A stretch of 60,541 nucleotides of DNA from DATCMA01 sp036563645 (GCA_036563645.1 DATCMA010000016.1:1-60541), one strand, 5' to 3'; shown: positions 32,708 to 41,186, counted from the stretch's first letter. Notes: generated from the sequence alone by a model not told the origin. A program made the numbers and translations.

Positions 32708-33664
32708 TCAGCGTGACTCCGCGTCCACCGTCGCGGGCGGCACGGGCACCCGCATCAGATCCTCGGCGACGACGAGATCTCCGTCGAAGTATCGCCGCGC
32801 CTCGTCGACCACGCGCGCGGGTTCGGTGTACCGCTGGGAGAAGTGCGTCAGGACGAGGCGGCGTACCCCTGACTCCGCCGCGACCCGGGCGGCCTGACCC
32901 ACCGTCAAGTGACCCACCTCGGCGGCGAGCGCGGCCTCGGACTGGAGGAACGTGGCCTCGATGACGAGGAGGTCCGCACGCTCCGCCAGGGCGAAGACGT
33001 TCTCGCAGAGGCTGGTGTCCATGATGAACGCGAAGCGCTGGCCAGGCCGCGGCACGCTCACCTCGTCGAGCGTCACGCGCCGCCCGTGGATCTCAATCGC
33101 GCCGGCGCGACGCAGCTCACCAACGGCGGGCCCGCGGATACCATGCCGCGCCAACGCCTCGGGGAGCATCCGCCGCTCGTCGGGTTCGACTAACCGGTAG
33201 CCGTACGTCTCCACCGGGTGGCGCAGCCGGCGCGCCTCGAGCGTGCCGATTGGCAACGTGACGACGTGCCCGTCGCGCTCAATCGGCTCGGGCCGAATCT
33301 CGGCCACCTCTCGGTACGGGGTGGCGTACCGCAGCCGCTCGAAGTACGTCTGGTCGCCTGCGGGGTAGTGGACGGTGACCGGGTGCGCGACGGCGTCCAG
33401 CGACAGGCGTTGGAGCACCCCGGGCAGACCGAGGCTGTGATCACCGTGGAAGTGGGTGATGCAGATCCGGGTGAGGTCGTTCGCGGCGACGCCCGCGTGG
33501 AGCATCTGTCGCTGGGTGCCCTCGCCGGGGTCGAAGAGGATGCCCTCCACGGCGGCCGGTCCGGGGCCGCGGTAGTCCCAGCGGAGGAAGTAGCCGTTGT
33601 GGCTGCGCTGGCGCGTCGGCACCTGGCTGGCGGTGCCGAGGATGACGAGCTCACGGGCGGACAT
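32708..33664 (-). CDS. rnz: Ribonuclease Z (metallo-beta-lactamase fold)
   Basis: 318 aa. Endonuclease that trims tRNA 3' trailers; relevant here because the tRNA-Leu at 26.9 kb has no encoded CCA. Zinc motif THFHGDH at 70-76, further ligands in AFIMDTSLCENVF and the C-terminal LVLTHFSQRY. The start is the ATG at 33664 (MSARELVILGTASQVPTRQRSH); the same frame stays open into msrA but that part is out of frame with any homologue. Codon 158 is TTA (+ strand 33191-33193). It follows msrA on the same strand after 74 nt. Confidence 0.9.
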   Translation of the reverse strand: MSARELVILGTASQVPTRQRSHNGYFLRWDYRGPGPAAVEGILFDPGEGTQRQMLHAGVAANDLTRICITHFHGDHSLGLPGVLQRLSLDAVAHPVTVHYPAGDQTYFERLRYATPYREVAEIRPEPIERDGHVVTLPIGTLEARRLRHPVETYGYRLVEPDERRMLPEALARHGIRGPAVGELRRAGAIEIHGRRVTLDEVSVPRPGQRFAFIMDTSLCENVFALAERADLLVIEATFLQSEAALAAEVGHLTVGQAARVAAESGVRRLVLTHFSQRYTEPARVVDEARRYFDGDLVVAEDLMRVPVPPATVDAESR

Positions 33665-33738
33665 GGCCCCTAGCGTGCCGGGACGTCGCGGATCACTTCC
33701 CAGCGGTCCCGGACACACGCGATGGCCAGCCCGGTCGG

Positions 33739-34386
33739 TTAGCGTGCCACACCGATCGGGCAGGTCAACCCGTTCGGGCCGTGGTTGCAGTAGCCGCCCG
33801 GGTTCTTGTGCAGGTACTGCTGGTGGTAGTCCTCGGCGTAGTAGAACGTCCGCAGCGGCGCGATCTCCGTGGTGATCGGGCCACGCCCGGCCGCCGCCAC
33901 GATCGGCGCGAACGCCTCCCGAGACGCCTCGGCGATCCTGAGCTGATCGGAGTCGGTGGTGTAGATCGCCGAGCGGTACTGGGTGCCGATGTCGTTCCCC
34001 TGGCGCATCCCCTGCGTCGGATCGTGGTTCTCCCAGAAGACCTTGAGGAGATCCTCGTACTGGATGCGGGTCGGGTCGTACACCACCTGCACCACCTCGG
34101 CGTGACCGGTCAACCCTGTGCACACCTCCTCGTACGTCGGGTTCGGGGTGTACCCGCCCGCGTAGCCCACCGCCGTGGAGATCACCCCAGGGAGGCGCCA
34201 GTACAGTCGTTCGGCGCCCCAGAAGCAGCCCATGCCGAAGACAGCGATGCGCGACCCCTCCGGCCACGGCCCCATCAGCGGCGCGTCGAGGACAGCGTGC
34301 CGGTTGGTGATCGGCAAGGGCGTCTCGCGTCCCGGCAAGGCCTCCTCGGGGGACGGCATGGTGGGGGTGATGCGCCGTAGGAACAC
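33739..34386 (-). CDS. msrA: Peptide methionine-S-sulfoxide reductase A
   Basis: 215 aa. Reduces methionine-S-sulfoxide in proteins. Catalytic Cys54 in FGMGCFWGAERLYW, GYAGGYTPNPTYEEVCTGLTGHAE, and resolving cysteines in the tail GGYCNHGPNGLTCPIG. The N-terminal 40 residues are the extension seen in the longer MsrA class. GTG start at 34386 with GGGAG 5 nt upstream. It diverges from metB across 171 bp. Confidence 0.95.
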   Translation of the reverse strand: MFLRRITPTMPSPEEALPGRETPLPITNRHAVLDAPLMGPWPEGSRIAVFGMGCFWGAERLYWRLPGVISTAVGYAGGYTPNPTYEEVCTGLTGHAEVVQVVYDPTRIQYEDLLKVFWENHDPTQGMRQGNDIGTQYRSAIYTTDSDQLRIAEASREAFAPIVAAAGRGPITTEIAPLRTFYYAEDYHQQYLHKNPGGYCNHGPNGLTCPIGVAR

Positions 34387-34545
34387 GGTGACTCCCTTCG
34401 TCCTTGTCCCACAGGTACCCGATCGGCGACCGCATCAATCGTCACGCGCTTCCGGATGAACAGACCACACCGTGCGGCGCCCGGGTGGGGAATAGCGTCT
34501 GGGTGGGGGATGGGACATCGCCCGTGCCCGTCCCTATCGATGGCC

Positions 34546-34551
34546 TAGCCT
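34546..34551 (+). promoter_or_regulatory. Putative -10 (TAGCCT) for leaderless metB mRNA
   Basis: TAGCCT ends 6 nt before the ATG at 34558. No Shine-Dalgarno sequence lies between, so the transcript probably starts at the ATG. Confidence 0.5.
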
Positions 34552-34557
34552 CGGGGC

Positions 34558-35700
34558 ATGACGTTCGGCTTTGAGACGCTCGCCATTCACGCCGGCCAGG
34601 ACCCGGATCCCCGTACCGGCGCGGTGGTGACGCCGATCTACCAGACGAGCACGTTCGCGCAGGACGCCGTGGGCTCCCCGCGGTTGGGCTACGACTACAG
34701 CCGTTCGGGCAACCCCACCCGGGACGCGCTGCAGGAGTGTCTCGCGGCGTTGGAAGGCGGCAGGCGAGCGCTCACCTTTGCCAGTGGGCTCGCGGCGGAG
34801 GACACCCTGGTGCGCACCGTCTGCCGACCGGGGGATCACGTCGTCATCCCGGACGACGCCTATGGCGGGACGTTCCGCCTCTTCGCCCGGGTCGCGGAGC
34901 GCTGGGGCATTCGCTGGACGGCGGCGCCGATGTCGGATATCGACGCGGTGCGCGCCGCCATCGAGCCGGGGCGGACGAAACTCGTCTGGGTCGAGACCCC
35001 GAGCAATCCGCTGCTGGGTATCGCCGACATCGCGGCCCTCTCCGCCGTGGCGCACGACGCGGACGCCCTCCTCGTGGTCGACAACACCTTCGCCTCGCCG
35101 TACCTGCAACAGCCGTTGACGCTCGGCGCGGACGTCGTCGTGCACTCCACGACGAAGTACATCGGCGGTCACTCCGATGTGGTCGGCGGGGCACTCATTA
35201 CTTCGGACAGTGCGCTCGGCGAGGAGTTGGCCTTCGCCCAGAAGGCGATGGGCGCGGTGAACGGGCCGTTTGACGCGTGGTTGACGCTGCGGGGCGTCAA
35301 GACGCTCGCGGTGCGGATGGACCGGCACTGCGACAACGCCGAACGCATCGCCGAGTACCTGCACGGGCATCCCGCGGTGGCGCAGGTGCTGTATCCGGGG
35401 TTGCCGGATCACCCGGGGCACGAAATCGCCGTGAAGCAGATGCGCCGGTTCGGTGGGATGGTTTCCTTCCGGGCCGCTGGCGGTCCGGAGCACGCCATCG
35501 AGATTTGTCACCGGACGCGGCTGTTTGTCCTGGCCGAATCGCTCGGGGGCGTCGAGTCGTTGATCGAGCATCCTGGACGCATGACGCACGCGAGCGCGGC
35601 GGGATCCCCTCTTGAAGTTCCGGCCGACCTCGTGCGACTGTCGGTCGGCATCGAGTCCGCCGAGGACCTGCTGGCTGACTTGGAGCAGGCGCTCGGGTGA
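34558..35700 (+). CDS. metB: Cystathionine gamma-synthase / lyase (MetB type)
   Basis: 380 aa, PLP fold type I. Makes cystathionine from O-acyl-homoserine and cysteine, or cleaves cystathionine to cysteine; sequence alone cannot separate the two. PLP lysine K200 in HSTTKYIGGHSDVVGG, with YDYSRSGNPTRDALQECLA at the N-terminus and FVLAESLGGVESLIEHPGRMTHAS at the C-terminus. ATG at 34558 is probably leaderless. The partner cbs is 2.2 kb upstream. An amidase gene follows after 82 nt. Confidence 0.92.
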   Translation: MTFGFETLAIHAGQDPDPRTGAVVTPIYQTSTFAQDAVGSPRLGYDYSRSGNPTRDALQECLAALEGGRRALTFASGLAAEDTLVRTVCRPGDHVVIPDDAYGGTFRLFARVAERWGIRWTAAPMSDIDAVRAAIEPGRTKLVWVETPSNPLLGIADIAALSAVAHDADALLVVDNTFASPYLQQPLTLGADVVVHSTTKYIGGHSDVVGGALITSDSALGEELAFAQKAMGAVNGPFDAWLTLRGVKTLAVRMDRHCDNAERIAEYLHGHPAVAQVLYPGLPDHPGHEIAVKQMRRFGGMVSFRAAGGPEHAIEICHRTRLFVLAESLGGVESLIEHPGRMTHASAAGSPLEVPADLVRLSVGIESAEDLLADLEQALG

Positions 35701-35782
35701 ACTCGGTCCAGGAGGTAGAGACGCGGGCGGCGCGCCCCGCCCGCGAGACGACAGACGCATAGGCCGGATGGGGGAGGTGGCC

Positions 35783-37177
35783 GTGCAGGACATCGTGCCG
35801 ACCTGGGTGGGCGCGACCGCAAAACAGATGGCCCGGGCGGTGCGCCGTGGCGACACGTCGGCCACGCGTGTCGTGGCCGACCATCTCGATCACATCGCTG
35901 TCGCGGACAAGGCGATTTCGGCGTTCCGCACGCTGCGTAGCGGTGAGGCGATCGTCGAAGCGGAGAAGGTCGACGAGCAGGAGGACCTCCGTAACCTGCC
36001 GCTGGCCGGGGTTCCGGTTGCGGTGAAGGAGAACATCGCGGTCGCCGGACTGCCCACGTGGAACGGATCGGCGGCGGCGCGCTCCCCGGTGGCGCAGGAG
36101 GACCACGAGATTGTCCGGCGGCTGCGGGGCGCGGGAGCGGTGGTGATCGGGGTGACCCGGATGCCGGAGCTGGGGATCTGGGCGCTCACCGACGACGAGA
36201 CCGCGGTCACGCGCAATCCGTGGTGCATCGACCGGACCCCGGGCGGCTCCTCGGGCGGTGCGGCCGCCGCGGTCGCCTCGGGCATGGTGCCGCTTGCCCA
36301 CGGCAACGACGGCTTCGGGTCGGTGCGTATCCCGGCCGCGTGTTGCGGGCTGATCGGGCTGAAGCCGGGTCGGGACGTCATCCCCGCTCGACTGGGCGCC
36401 GATGACTGGTGCGGGATGGCGGAGAATGGGCTCTTCGCGACGACGGTGGCGGATGCTGCGCTGGGGTTCGCGGTGCTCGCGGGGCGCCGCCCCGAGAAGT
36501 TGGTCGAGCCGAGCCGCCTGCGGATCGCCGTCTCGCTGCGCGCGCCGGTACCCGGGATCCGGCCCGACGAGCCGAACCGGAAAGCCGTCAACTCCGCGGC
36601 GCGGCTACTCGTGGCGGCCGGGCACGACGCGATCGCCGCGGACCCGAGCTATCCCCCAGCCCTCAGCGCGCGCGGTCTGGCGACCTGGTTCGCGGCCGTG
36701 GCCCGCGACGCGCGGCACGCCGGCCTCGACCGCCGGGCGCTTCAGCCCCGTACGCGCCGGCACATCGCCGTGGGCGAGTGGGTCGAGCGCCGTGGATTGA
36801 TCCGTGAGGACGATCGGGAGCGGTGGCGGGAACGGGCCATCAACTTCTTCGCTGATTACGGGGTCGACCTGCTGCTGACCCCGGCGTTGGCCACGGTGCC
36901 ACCGCCGGCGATCCAGTGGGCGCGCCGATCCTGGTTGGCCAACGTCATGAGCAACATCCGCTACGCCCCGTACGCCGCGCCGTGGAATCTCGCCGGCCTC
37001 CCCGCGATCGTCGTGCCGATGGGGCAGCGGCCCGATGGGCTGCCGGTGGCGGTGCAGCTCGTGGGGCCGCCCGGTTCGGAGCTGCTGTTGCTCGCGGTGG
37101 CGGGGCAGGTGGAGGTGGCAGCTCCATGGCCGCGGCACGCCCCCGGCTGGCCTCGCGTGCCCGTCCCGGCGAGCTAG
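35783..37177 (+). CDS. Amidase signature family hydrolase
   Basis: 464 aa. Ser-cisSer-Lys hydrolase: Lys in PVAVKENIAVAG, the Gly/Ser-rich GGSSGGAAAAVASG with the cis-Ser, and the nucleophile in GNDGFGSVRIPAACCGLIGLKPG. The family includes GatA, but no gatB/gatC are nearby and the C-terminus is short, so a general amidase is more likely; substrate unknown. Start: GTG at 35783 with GGGAGG 6 nt upstream; ATG at 35768 would add five residues. Same strand as metB. Confidence 0.86.
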   Translation: MQDIVPTWVGATAKQMARAVRRGDTSATRVVADHLDHIAVADKAISAFRTLRSGEAIVEAEKVDEQEDLRNLPLAGVPVAVKENIAVAGLPTWNGSAAARSPVAQEDHEIVRRLRGAGAVVIGVTRMPELGIWALTDDETAVTRNPWCIDRTPGGSSGGAAAAVASGMVPLAHGNDGFGSVRIPAACCGLIGLKPGRDVIPARLGADDWCGMAENGLFATTVADAALGFAVLAGRRPEKLVEPSRLRIAVSLRAPVPGIRPDEPNRKAVNSAARLLVAAGHDAIAADPSYPPALSARGLATWFAAVARDARHAGLDRRALQPRTRRHIAVGEWVERRGLIREDDRERWRERAINFFADYGVDLLLTPALATVPPPAIQWARRSWLANVMSNIRYAPYAAPWNLAGLPAIVVPMGQRPDGLPVAVQLVGPPGSELLLLAVAGQVEVAAPWPRHAPGWPRVPVPAS

Positions 37178-37271
37178 CGCGCCCCGGCGCTGCGCGACGG
37201 TGACGGGTGACGTCTGATACCGGTGGCGTTATCCCAAGTGGACGGTGTCGTGTGGACCGGCCGGAAGCGAC

Positions 37272-37313
37272 GGCTCTGCCCCAAGACGGGAGGGCTCTGC
37301 CCCACGACGGGCG
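37272..37313 (+). repeat. Two 21-bp tandem repeats upstream of ilvA
   Basis: GGCTCTGCCCCAnGACGGG occurs at 37272 and again at 37293, 21 bp apart. The period keeps the frame of a possible longer ilvA start (GTG 37207), where it would encode ALPQDGR-ALPHDGR. If translation starts at 37327, it lies in the 5' region. Confidence 0.6.
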
Positions 37314-37326
37314 CGACGGTACCGGC

Positions 37327-38541
37327 GTGAGTCACCTGGTCGGCCTCGCCGAGGTCGTCGCCGCGCGCGAGTTGCTCGCGGGAGTGGTGCGCGTCACTCC
37401 ACTGGAGTTCTCTCGACCGCTGGCCGACGCGCTCGGCGGTCCGGTGTGGCTCAAGTGCGAGCACCTGCAACGCGCCGGGTCGTACAAGGTCCGCGGCGCC
37501 TACGTGCGCATCGCCCGGCTCTCCGCCGAGGAACGGGCGCGGGGCGTGGTGGCGGCCAGCGCGGGTAACCACGCCCAGGGGGTGGCGCTCGCCGCCAAGC
37601 TCCTCGGCACCGCGGCCACGGTGTTCATGCCGGCCTCCGCGCCCTTGCCCAAGGTGGTGGCGACCAAGGGGTACGGCGCCCGCGTGGAGCTCGTCAGCGC
37701 CACGATCGACGACACGCTCGCCGCCGCAGAGGAGTACGCCGCAGCGACGGGGGCGGTCTTCATCCACCCGTTCAACCACCCGGACGTCATCGCCGGGCAG
37801 GGGACGATCGCCCTCGAGGTGCTCGACCAGTGCCCGGACGTGCGGACGATCGTCGCCGCGGTGGGCGGGGGCGGGCTGGTTTCCGGGATCGCCGCGGCGG
37901 TGAAGGCGATTCGGCCGGAGATCCGCGTGATCGGCGTGCAGGCCGCGGGCGCCGCCGCCTACCCGCCGTCCCTGCGAGCCGGGGCGCCGGTGCGCCTCGC
38001 CTCGTACGCCACGATCGCCGACGGAATCGCGGTCGGCTGTCCCGGTGACCTGACCTTCGCCCACGTCGCCAAGCTGGTCGACGACGTGGTGACGGTCACC
38101 GACGACGAGATCTCCCAGGCGTTGCTCATGCTCTTGGAGCGCAACAAGCAGGTCGTCGAGCCCGCCGCGGCGGTCAGCGTCGCGGCGCTGCTCGCGGGCG
38201 CCGTCCGCGTGGAGACACCGGTGGTGGCGGTGCTCTCCGGAGGCAATATCGACCCGCTGTTGCTATTGCGGGTTATCGAGCACGGATTGGCCGCCGCCGG
38301 CCGATATCTGCGATTTACCGTCCGCTGCGCGGACCGACCGGGACAGCTCGCCTCGCTCCTCGCCGAAATCGCCGAACACCGGGCAAACGTCATTGACGTC
38401 GAGCACCAGCGGCACAATCCGCATTTGCGATTCGGCGAGGTGGAAGTCGCGCTTTCTGTGGAAACCCGCGGCCCGGACCATTCCGATCAGCTGCTGAGGG
38501 CGCTGCGGGCCAGCGGCTACGCGGTGAGTTTGGCGCAGTAG
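37327..38541 (+). CDS. ilvA: Threonine ammonia-lyase with ACT domain
   Basis: 404 aa. PLP enzyme deaminating threonine to 2-oxobutanoate for isoleucine synthesis. PLP lysine K54 in AGSYKVRGAY, SAGNHAQGVALAAK, VGGGGLVSGIAAAVK and SGGNIDPLLL are present. The C-terminal 75 residues (FTVRCADRPGQLASLLAEIAEH...) form one ACT domain, the shorter regulatory form found in actinobacteria. I chose GTG at 37327 because the fold begins there; GTG at 37207 would add 40 residues containing a duplicated heptapeptide. Neither start has a strong ribosome site. The biodegradative (TdcB-like) role is possible. Confidence 0.9.
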   Translation: MSHLVGLAEVVAARELLAGVVRVTPLEFSRPLADALGGPVWLKCEHLQRAGSYKVRGAYVRIARLSAEERARGVVAASAGNHAQGVALAAKLLGTAATVFMPASAPLPKVVATKGYGARVELVSATIDDTLAAAEEYAAATGAVFIHPFNHPDVIAGQGTIALEVLDQCPDVRTIVAAVGGGGLVSGIAAAVKAIRPEIRVIGVQAAGAAAYPPSLRAGAPVRLASYATIADGIAVGCPGDLTFAHVAKLVDDVVTVTDDEISQALLMLLERNKQVVEPAAAVSVAALLAGAVRVETPVVAVLSGGNIDPLLLLRVIEHGLAAAGRYLRFTVRCADRPGQLASLLAEIAEHRANVIDVEHQRHNPHLRFGEVEVALSVETRGPDHSDQLLRALRASGYAVSLAQ

Positions 38542-38571
38542 CCGAGGCCCGCAGCGCCCGGTGCCCCGCGC

Positions 38572-39072
38572 TTAGCCGGCGAACGGCTCGATCTTGACGA
38601 CGGTGGCTTTGATCTCGGCCCCGCTGGGCGCGGTGTAGGTGACCGTCTCGCCCGCGCGCTTGCCGAGAATGGCCTGACCGAGCGCGGACTCCGGGCTGTA
38701 GACGGTGAGATCGGTGGTAGCGGCGATTTCGCGGGAGCCGAGGAGAAACGTCTCCTGGTCGTCGGTGTCGTCGTCGAAGTAAACGGTCACAACCGTTCCG
38801 GGCGCGACCACATCGCCTTTTGGCGGCTCGCCGACTTTCGCGTTGCGCAGCAGCTCCTGCAGGTAGCGAATGCGCGCTTCCTGCTTGCTCTGCTCCTCCC
38901 GCGCGGCGTGGTAGCCGCCATTCTCCCTCAGGTCGCCCTCCTCGCGTCGGGCGTTAATTTCCGCGGCGAGCACCGGTCGATTAGCGATCAGCTCATTGAG
39001 CTCGGCTTGCAGCCGGTCGTACGCGTCCTGAGACAGCCACGTGGTGCGGGCGCCGTTGTCGGTCGTGGACAC
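38572..39072 (-). CDS. greA: Transcription elongation factor GreA
   Basis: 166 aa. Stimulates RNA cleavage by backtracked RNA polymerase. The N-terminal coiled coil holds the acidic tip in EGDLRENGGYHAAREEQ; the C-terminal FKBP-like domain runs from PKGDVVAPGTVVTVYFD to the end (AEIKATVVKIEPFAG). Start: GTG at 39072 with GGAG 7 nt upstream; ATG at 39087 lacks a site. The order greA, DUF4307, then divergent mca equals mycobacterial Rv1080c-Rv1082 (from memory). Confidence 0.95.
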   Translation of the reverse strand: MSTTDNGARTTWLSQDAYDRLQAELNELIANRPVLAAEINARREEGDLRENGGYHAAREEQSKQEARIRYLQELLRNAKVGEPPKGDVVAPGTVVTVYFDDDTDDQETFLLGSREIAATTDLTVYSPESALGQAILGKRAGETVTYTAPSGAEIKATVVKIEPFAG

Positions 39073-39179
39073 AGACGATCTCCTCATCCGGGTTGCGCGG
39101 TAATGAGTAGAACTTTCAACGTACCAGCGAAAGATGCCAAGGGGCTGGTGTCAGTTGGCGGAGAACGTGATCGGGCGAG

Positions 39180-39614
39180 TCACTCCGCGGGCCAACAGCG
39201 GGGCACCTCGCCGACCATCGGGCGTGCCGTGGTGGTGAGCCGGTGTGAGACGGTGACCTGCCGCTGCCCCGGCGGCGCGGTGACCTGGACCTGCTCGCGC
39301 CCCACCTCCGCGCCGTCACGGGTCCGCGCCCGGACCAGACACACCGCGGACCCACCGGGCGGAAGGGTGACGCGGAACTCCACCACCACCTGCGAGTCCG
39401 TGATGTCGGTGTAGGTGATCACCTGCGCGCGGTAGTTCGGGTCCCCGAATTGCTGGTACAGCCGGACTGCCGCCCCAGTGGCGAGCGCCACGGCGACGGC
39501 GACGACCAGCCCCCGCAGCCAGCGGCGGCGCGGGCGCGGCTCACGGCGCCGCCCGTAGCGTCCCGGTGGGAACACGGGCGGCTGTCCGCTGAGATTGGCA
39601 TATCTCTCGCTCAC
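39180..39614 (-). CDS. DUF4307 family membrane protein
   Basis: 144 aa. Short cytoplasmic basic N-terminus, one membrane segment (about 35-53, WLRGLVVAVAVALATGAAV), then an extracytoplasmic beta-rich domain with two cysteines (SAVCLVRA, VPRCWPAE). Function unknown; the family is actinobacterial and its neighbour conserved, between greA and mca. GTG start at 39614 with GGAG 11 nt upstream. Confidence 0.88.
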   Translation of the reverse strand: MSERYANLSGQPPVFPPGRYGRRREPRPRRRWLRGLVVAVAVALATGAAVRLYQQFGDPNYRAQVITYTDITDSQVVVEFRVTLPPGGSAVCLVRARTRDGAEVGREQVQVTAPPGQRQVTVSHRLTTTARPMVGEVPRCWPAE

Positions 39615-39758
39615 CGGCTACGGTCTCCTGACGCTCGCTCAACGGTGTCATCGGCGACAATGTCAGGGTCAATCTTGGCAGCTCATGACTTCGGGTCGGC
39701 AGGGACGTGCACCTGTTAGACGCGGGTCTCCGTAGTGCCACCGGACGAGGGAGCAACG

Positions 39759-40646
39759 TTGGCCGAGCAACTGCGTCTCATGGCCGTTCACGCGCATCCA
39801 GATGACGAGTCGAGTAAGGGTGCCGCGACCAGCGCGAAGTACGTCGCCGAGGGCGCCAAGGTGCTGGTCGTCACCTGTACGGGTGGTGAACGCGGCAGTG
39901 TGCTCAATCCCAAGCTCGACCGGCCAGAGGTGTGGGAGAACATCGCCGAGATCCGCCGCGCGGAGATGGACGCGGCGCGGGCGATCCTCGGCGTTGAGCA
40001 GGCCTGGCTCGGTTTCGTCGACTCGGGGCTTCCCGAAGGCGACCCGCCCCCGCCGCTGCCGGAGGGGTGCTTCGCCCTGGAGGATCCGCAGGAGGCGGCA
40101 CGTCCCCTGATCCGCCTGATGCGGGAGTTCCGGCCGCACGTGGTGACCACGTACGACGAGGACGGCGGCTACCCCCATCCCGACCACATCATGTGCCACA
40201 AGATCACCGTGATCGCCTTCGAGGCGGCCGGTGATCCGGAGCGCTATCCCGAGCTGGGCCCGCCGTGGCAGCCGCTCAAGCTCTACTACGACGTGGCGTT
40301 CTCCAAGAGCAAGGTGATGGCGCTGCACGAGGCGATGCTCGCCGCCGGCCTCCAGTCGCCCTACGAAGAGTGGATCAAGCGGTGGGAGAACGGGGAGCGG
40401 CGGGACAAGAGTCCGATGATCACGACTCGGATCCCGTGCGCGGAGTACTTCCCGATCCGCGACGAGGCCCTGCGCGCCCACGCCACCCAGGTCGATCCGG
40501 ACGGATTCTGGTTCCAGGTGCCGCTGGAGGTGCAGCAACGGGCCTGGCCGACCGAGGACTTCCACCTCGCGCGCTCACTGGTTGAGACAACTTTGCCGGA
40601 ATCAGACCTATTTGCCGGTATCCGGGAGCGGCTCAATGTCGGGTAA
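39759..40646 (+). CDS. mca: Mycothiol S-conjugate amidase
   Basis: 295 aa. Zn-dependent LmbE-fold amidase that cleaves mycothiol S-conjugates to a mercapturic acid and GlcN-Ins, a detoxification step. Zn ligands in VHAHPDDESSKG (H13, D16) and the second motif GGYPHPDHIMCH; TCTGGERGSVLNPKL and EEWIKRWENGERRD are Mca-like rather than MshB-like. It shows that the organism uses mycothiol. Start: TTG at 39759 with GAGGGAG 5 nt upstream (MAEQLRLMAV matches the family N-terminus); GTG at 39735 is the alternative. Confidence 0.94.
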   Translation: MAEQLRLMAVHAHPDDESSKGAATSAKYVAEGAKVLVVTCTGGERGSVLNPKLDRPEVWENIAEIRRAEMDAARAILGVEQAWLGFVDSGLPEGDPPPPLPEGCFALEDPQEAARPLIRLMREFRPHVVTTYDEDGGYPHPDHIMCHKITVIAFEAAGDPERYPELGPPWQPLKLYYDVAFSKSKVMALHEAMLAAGLQSPYEEWIKRWENGERRDKSPMITTRIPCAEYFPIRDEALRAHATQVDPDGFWFQVPLEVQQRAWPTEDFHLARSLVETTLPESDLFAGIRERLNVG

Positions 40647-40703
40647 GCGCGCGGCGGCGTACCGTTGCAGCAGGCTGAGGCCAGGCAGAGGGAGGACGCG
40701 TCC

Positions 40704-40937
40704 ATGCTGACCGCCGCAGAGCTGCTCGCGGTGAACAACTTCGGCGATACCCGGTCGGGTGGGCTGGCAGGGCCGATGGGCTTCTTCCTGCTGTTGCTCC
40801 TCGCCACCGCCACGGTGCTCTTGATCCGCAACATGAACCAGCGGCTGCGCCGGCTGCCCCAGCGCTTCCCGCAGCAGCAGCCTGAGCAGGAGCACGACGC
40901 CGTCGTGTCGAGATCGGAGGGAAAGCCCGGCAACTGA
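40704..40937 (+). CDS. Small single-pass membrane protein beside mca
   Basis: 77 aa. One membrane segment (about 25-44, FFLLLLLATATVLLIRNM) after an N-terminal LTAAELLAVNNFGDTRSGG, then a basic Gln/Pro-rich cytoplasmic tail. A small membrane protein occupies the same place next to mca in mycobacteria (Rv1083, from memory). Function unknown. ATG with GGGAGGA 7 nt upstream, 57 nt after mca, so probably in the same operon. Confidence 0.8.
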   Translation: MLTAAELLAVNNFGDTRSGGLAGPMGFFLLLLLATATVLLIRNMNQRLRRLPQRFPQQQPEQEHDAVVSRSEGKPGN

Positions 40938-40984
40938 TCGTCCCTGTGCCGCTGGCGCCGCCGGCCGGCATCGGTCGCCCCGGA

Positions 40985-41015
40985 ACTGGTTCCCGTCATG
41001 AGAAACGGGACCAGT
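40985..41015 (+). terminator. Hairpin with bulge after the mca operon
   Basis: ACTGGT(T)CCCGT (40985-40996) pairs with ACGGGACCAGT (41005-41015), an 11-bp stem with one bulged T and an 8-nt loop. It lies 47 nt past the small membrane protein stop and just ahead of a putative promoter, so it may be a terminator or an operator. Confidence 0.45.
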
Positions 41016-41023
41016 GGACACTG

Positions 41024-41050
41024 TTGCGGCAAACTTCTTTGGCTTAGCCT
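41024..41050 (+). promoter_or_regulatory. Putative promoter of the GGDEF-EAL gene
   Basis: TTGCGG (41024-41029) and TAGCCT (41045-41050) with a 15-nt spacer. It is followed at 41063-41075 by the palindrome GGGAA-ACG-TTCCC, in the place where a repressor would overlap the transcription start. Spacing is short, so this is tentative. Confidence 0.35.
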
Positions 41051-41099
41051 CTCCGCCGGGGAGGGAAACGTTCCCCCCACCGTGCGCGAAGGGGCGACC

Positions 41100-41186
41100 A
41101 TGAATGGCTGGACCGACCCCCGACACCACGGGCACCCCTCCTCGACGGTCCTTTTTGTCCGGCCACCGTTCGGGGTCGACCCGTGA
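41100..41186 (+). CDS. 28-codon upstream ORF overlapping the GGDEF-EAL start
   Basis: ATG at 41100 with AAGGGG 5 nt upstream encodes MNGWTDPRHHGHPSSTV followed by LFVRPPFGVDP. Its TGA (41184-41186) overlaps the next GTG start (41183) as GTGA. The downstream gene has a poor ribosome site of its own, so translation of the small ORF may feed it. Peptide function, if any, is unknown. Confidence 0.5.
   Translation: MNGWTDPRHHGHPSSTVLFVRPPFGVDP

Noticed and set aside
33665..34438. Extension of the rnz frame into msrA, giving a 576-aa fusion
   Set aside because: The extension is the msrA gene read in a wrong frame; both proteins have complete, separate N-termini.
35783..37177. Amidase as GatA of the Glu-tRNA amidotransferase
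   Set aside because: No gatB or gatC nearby and GatA-specific C-terminal sequence is not seen; left as a general amidase.
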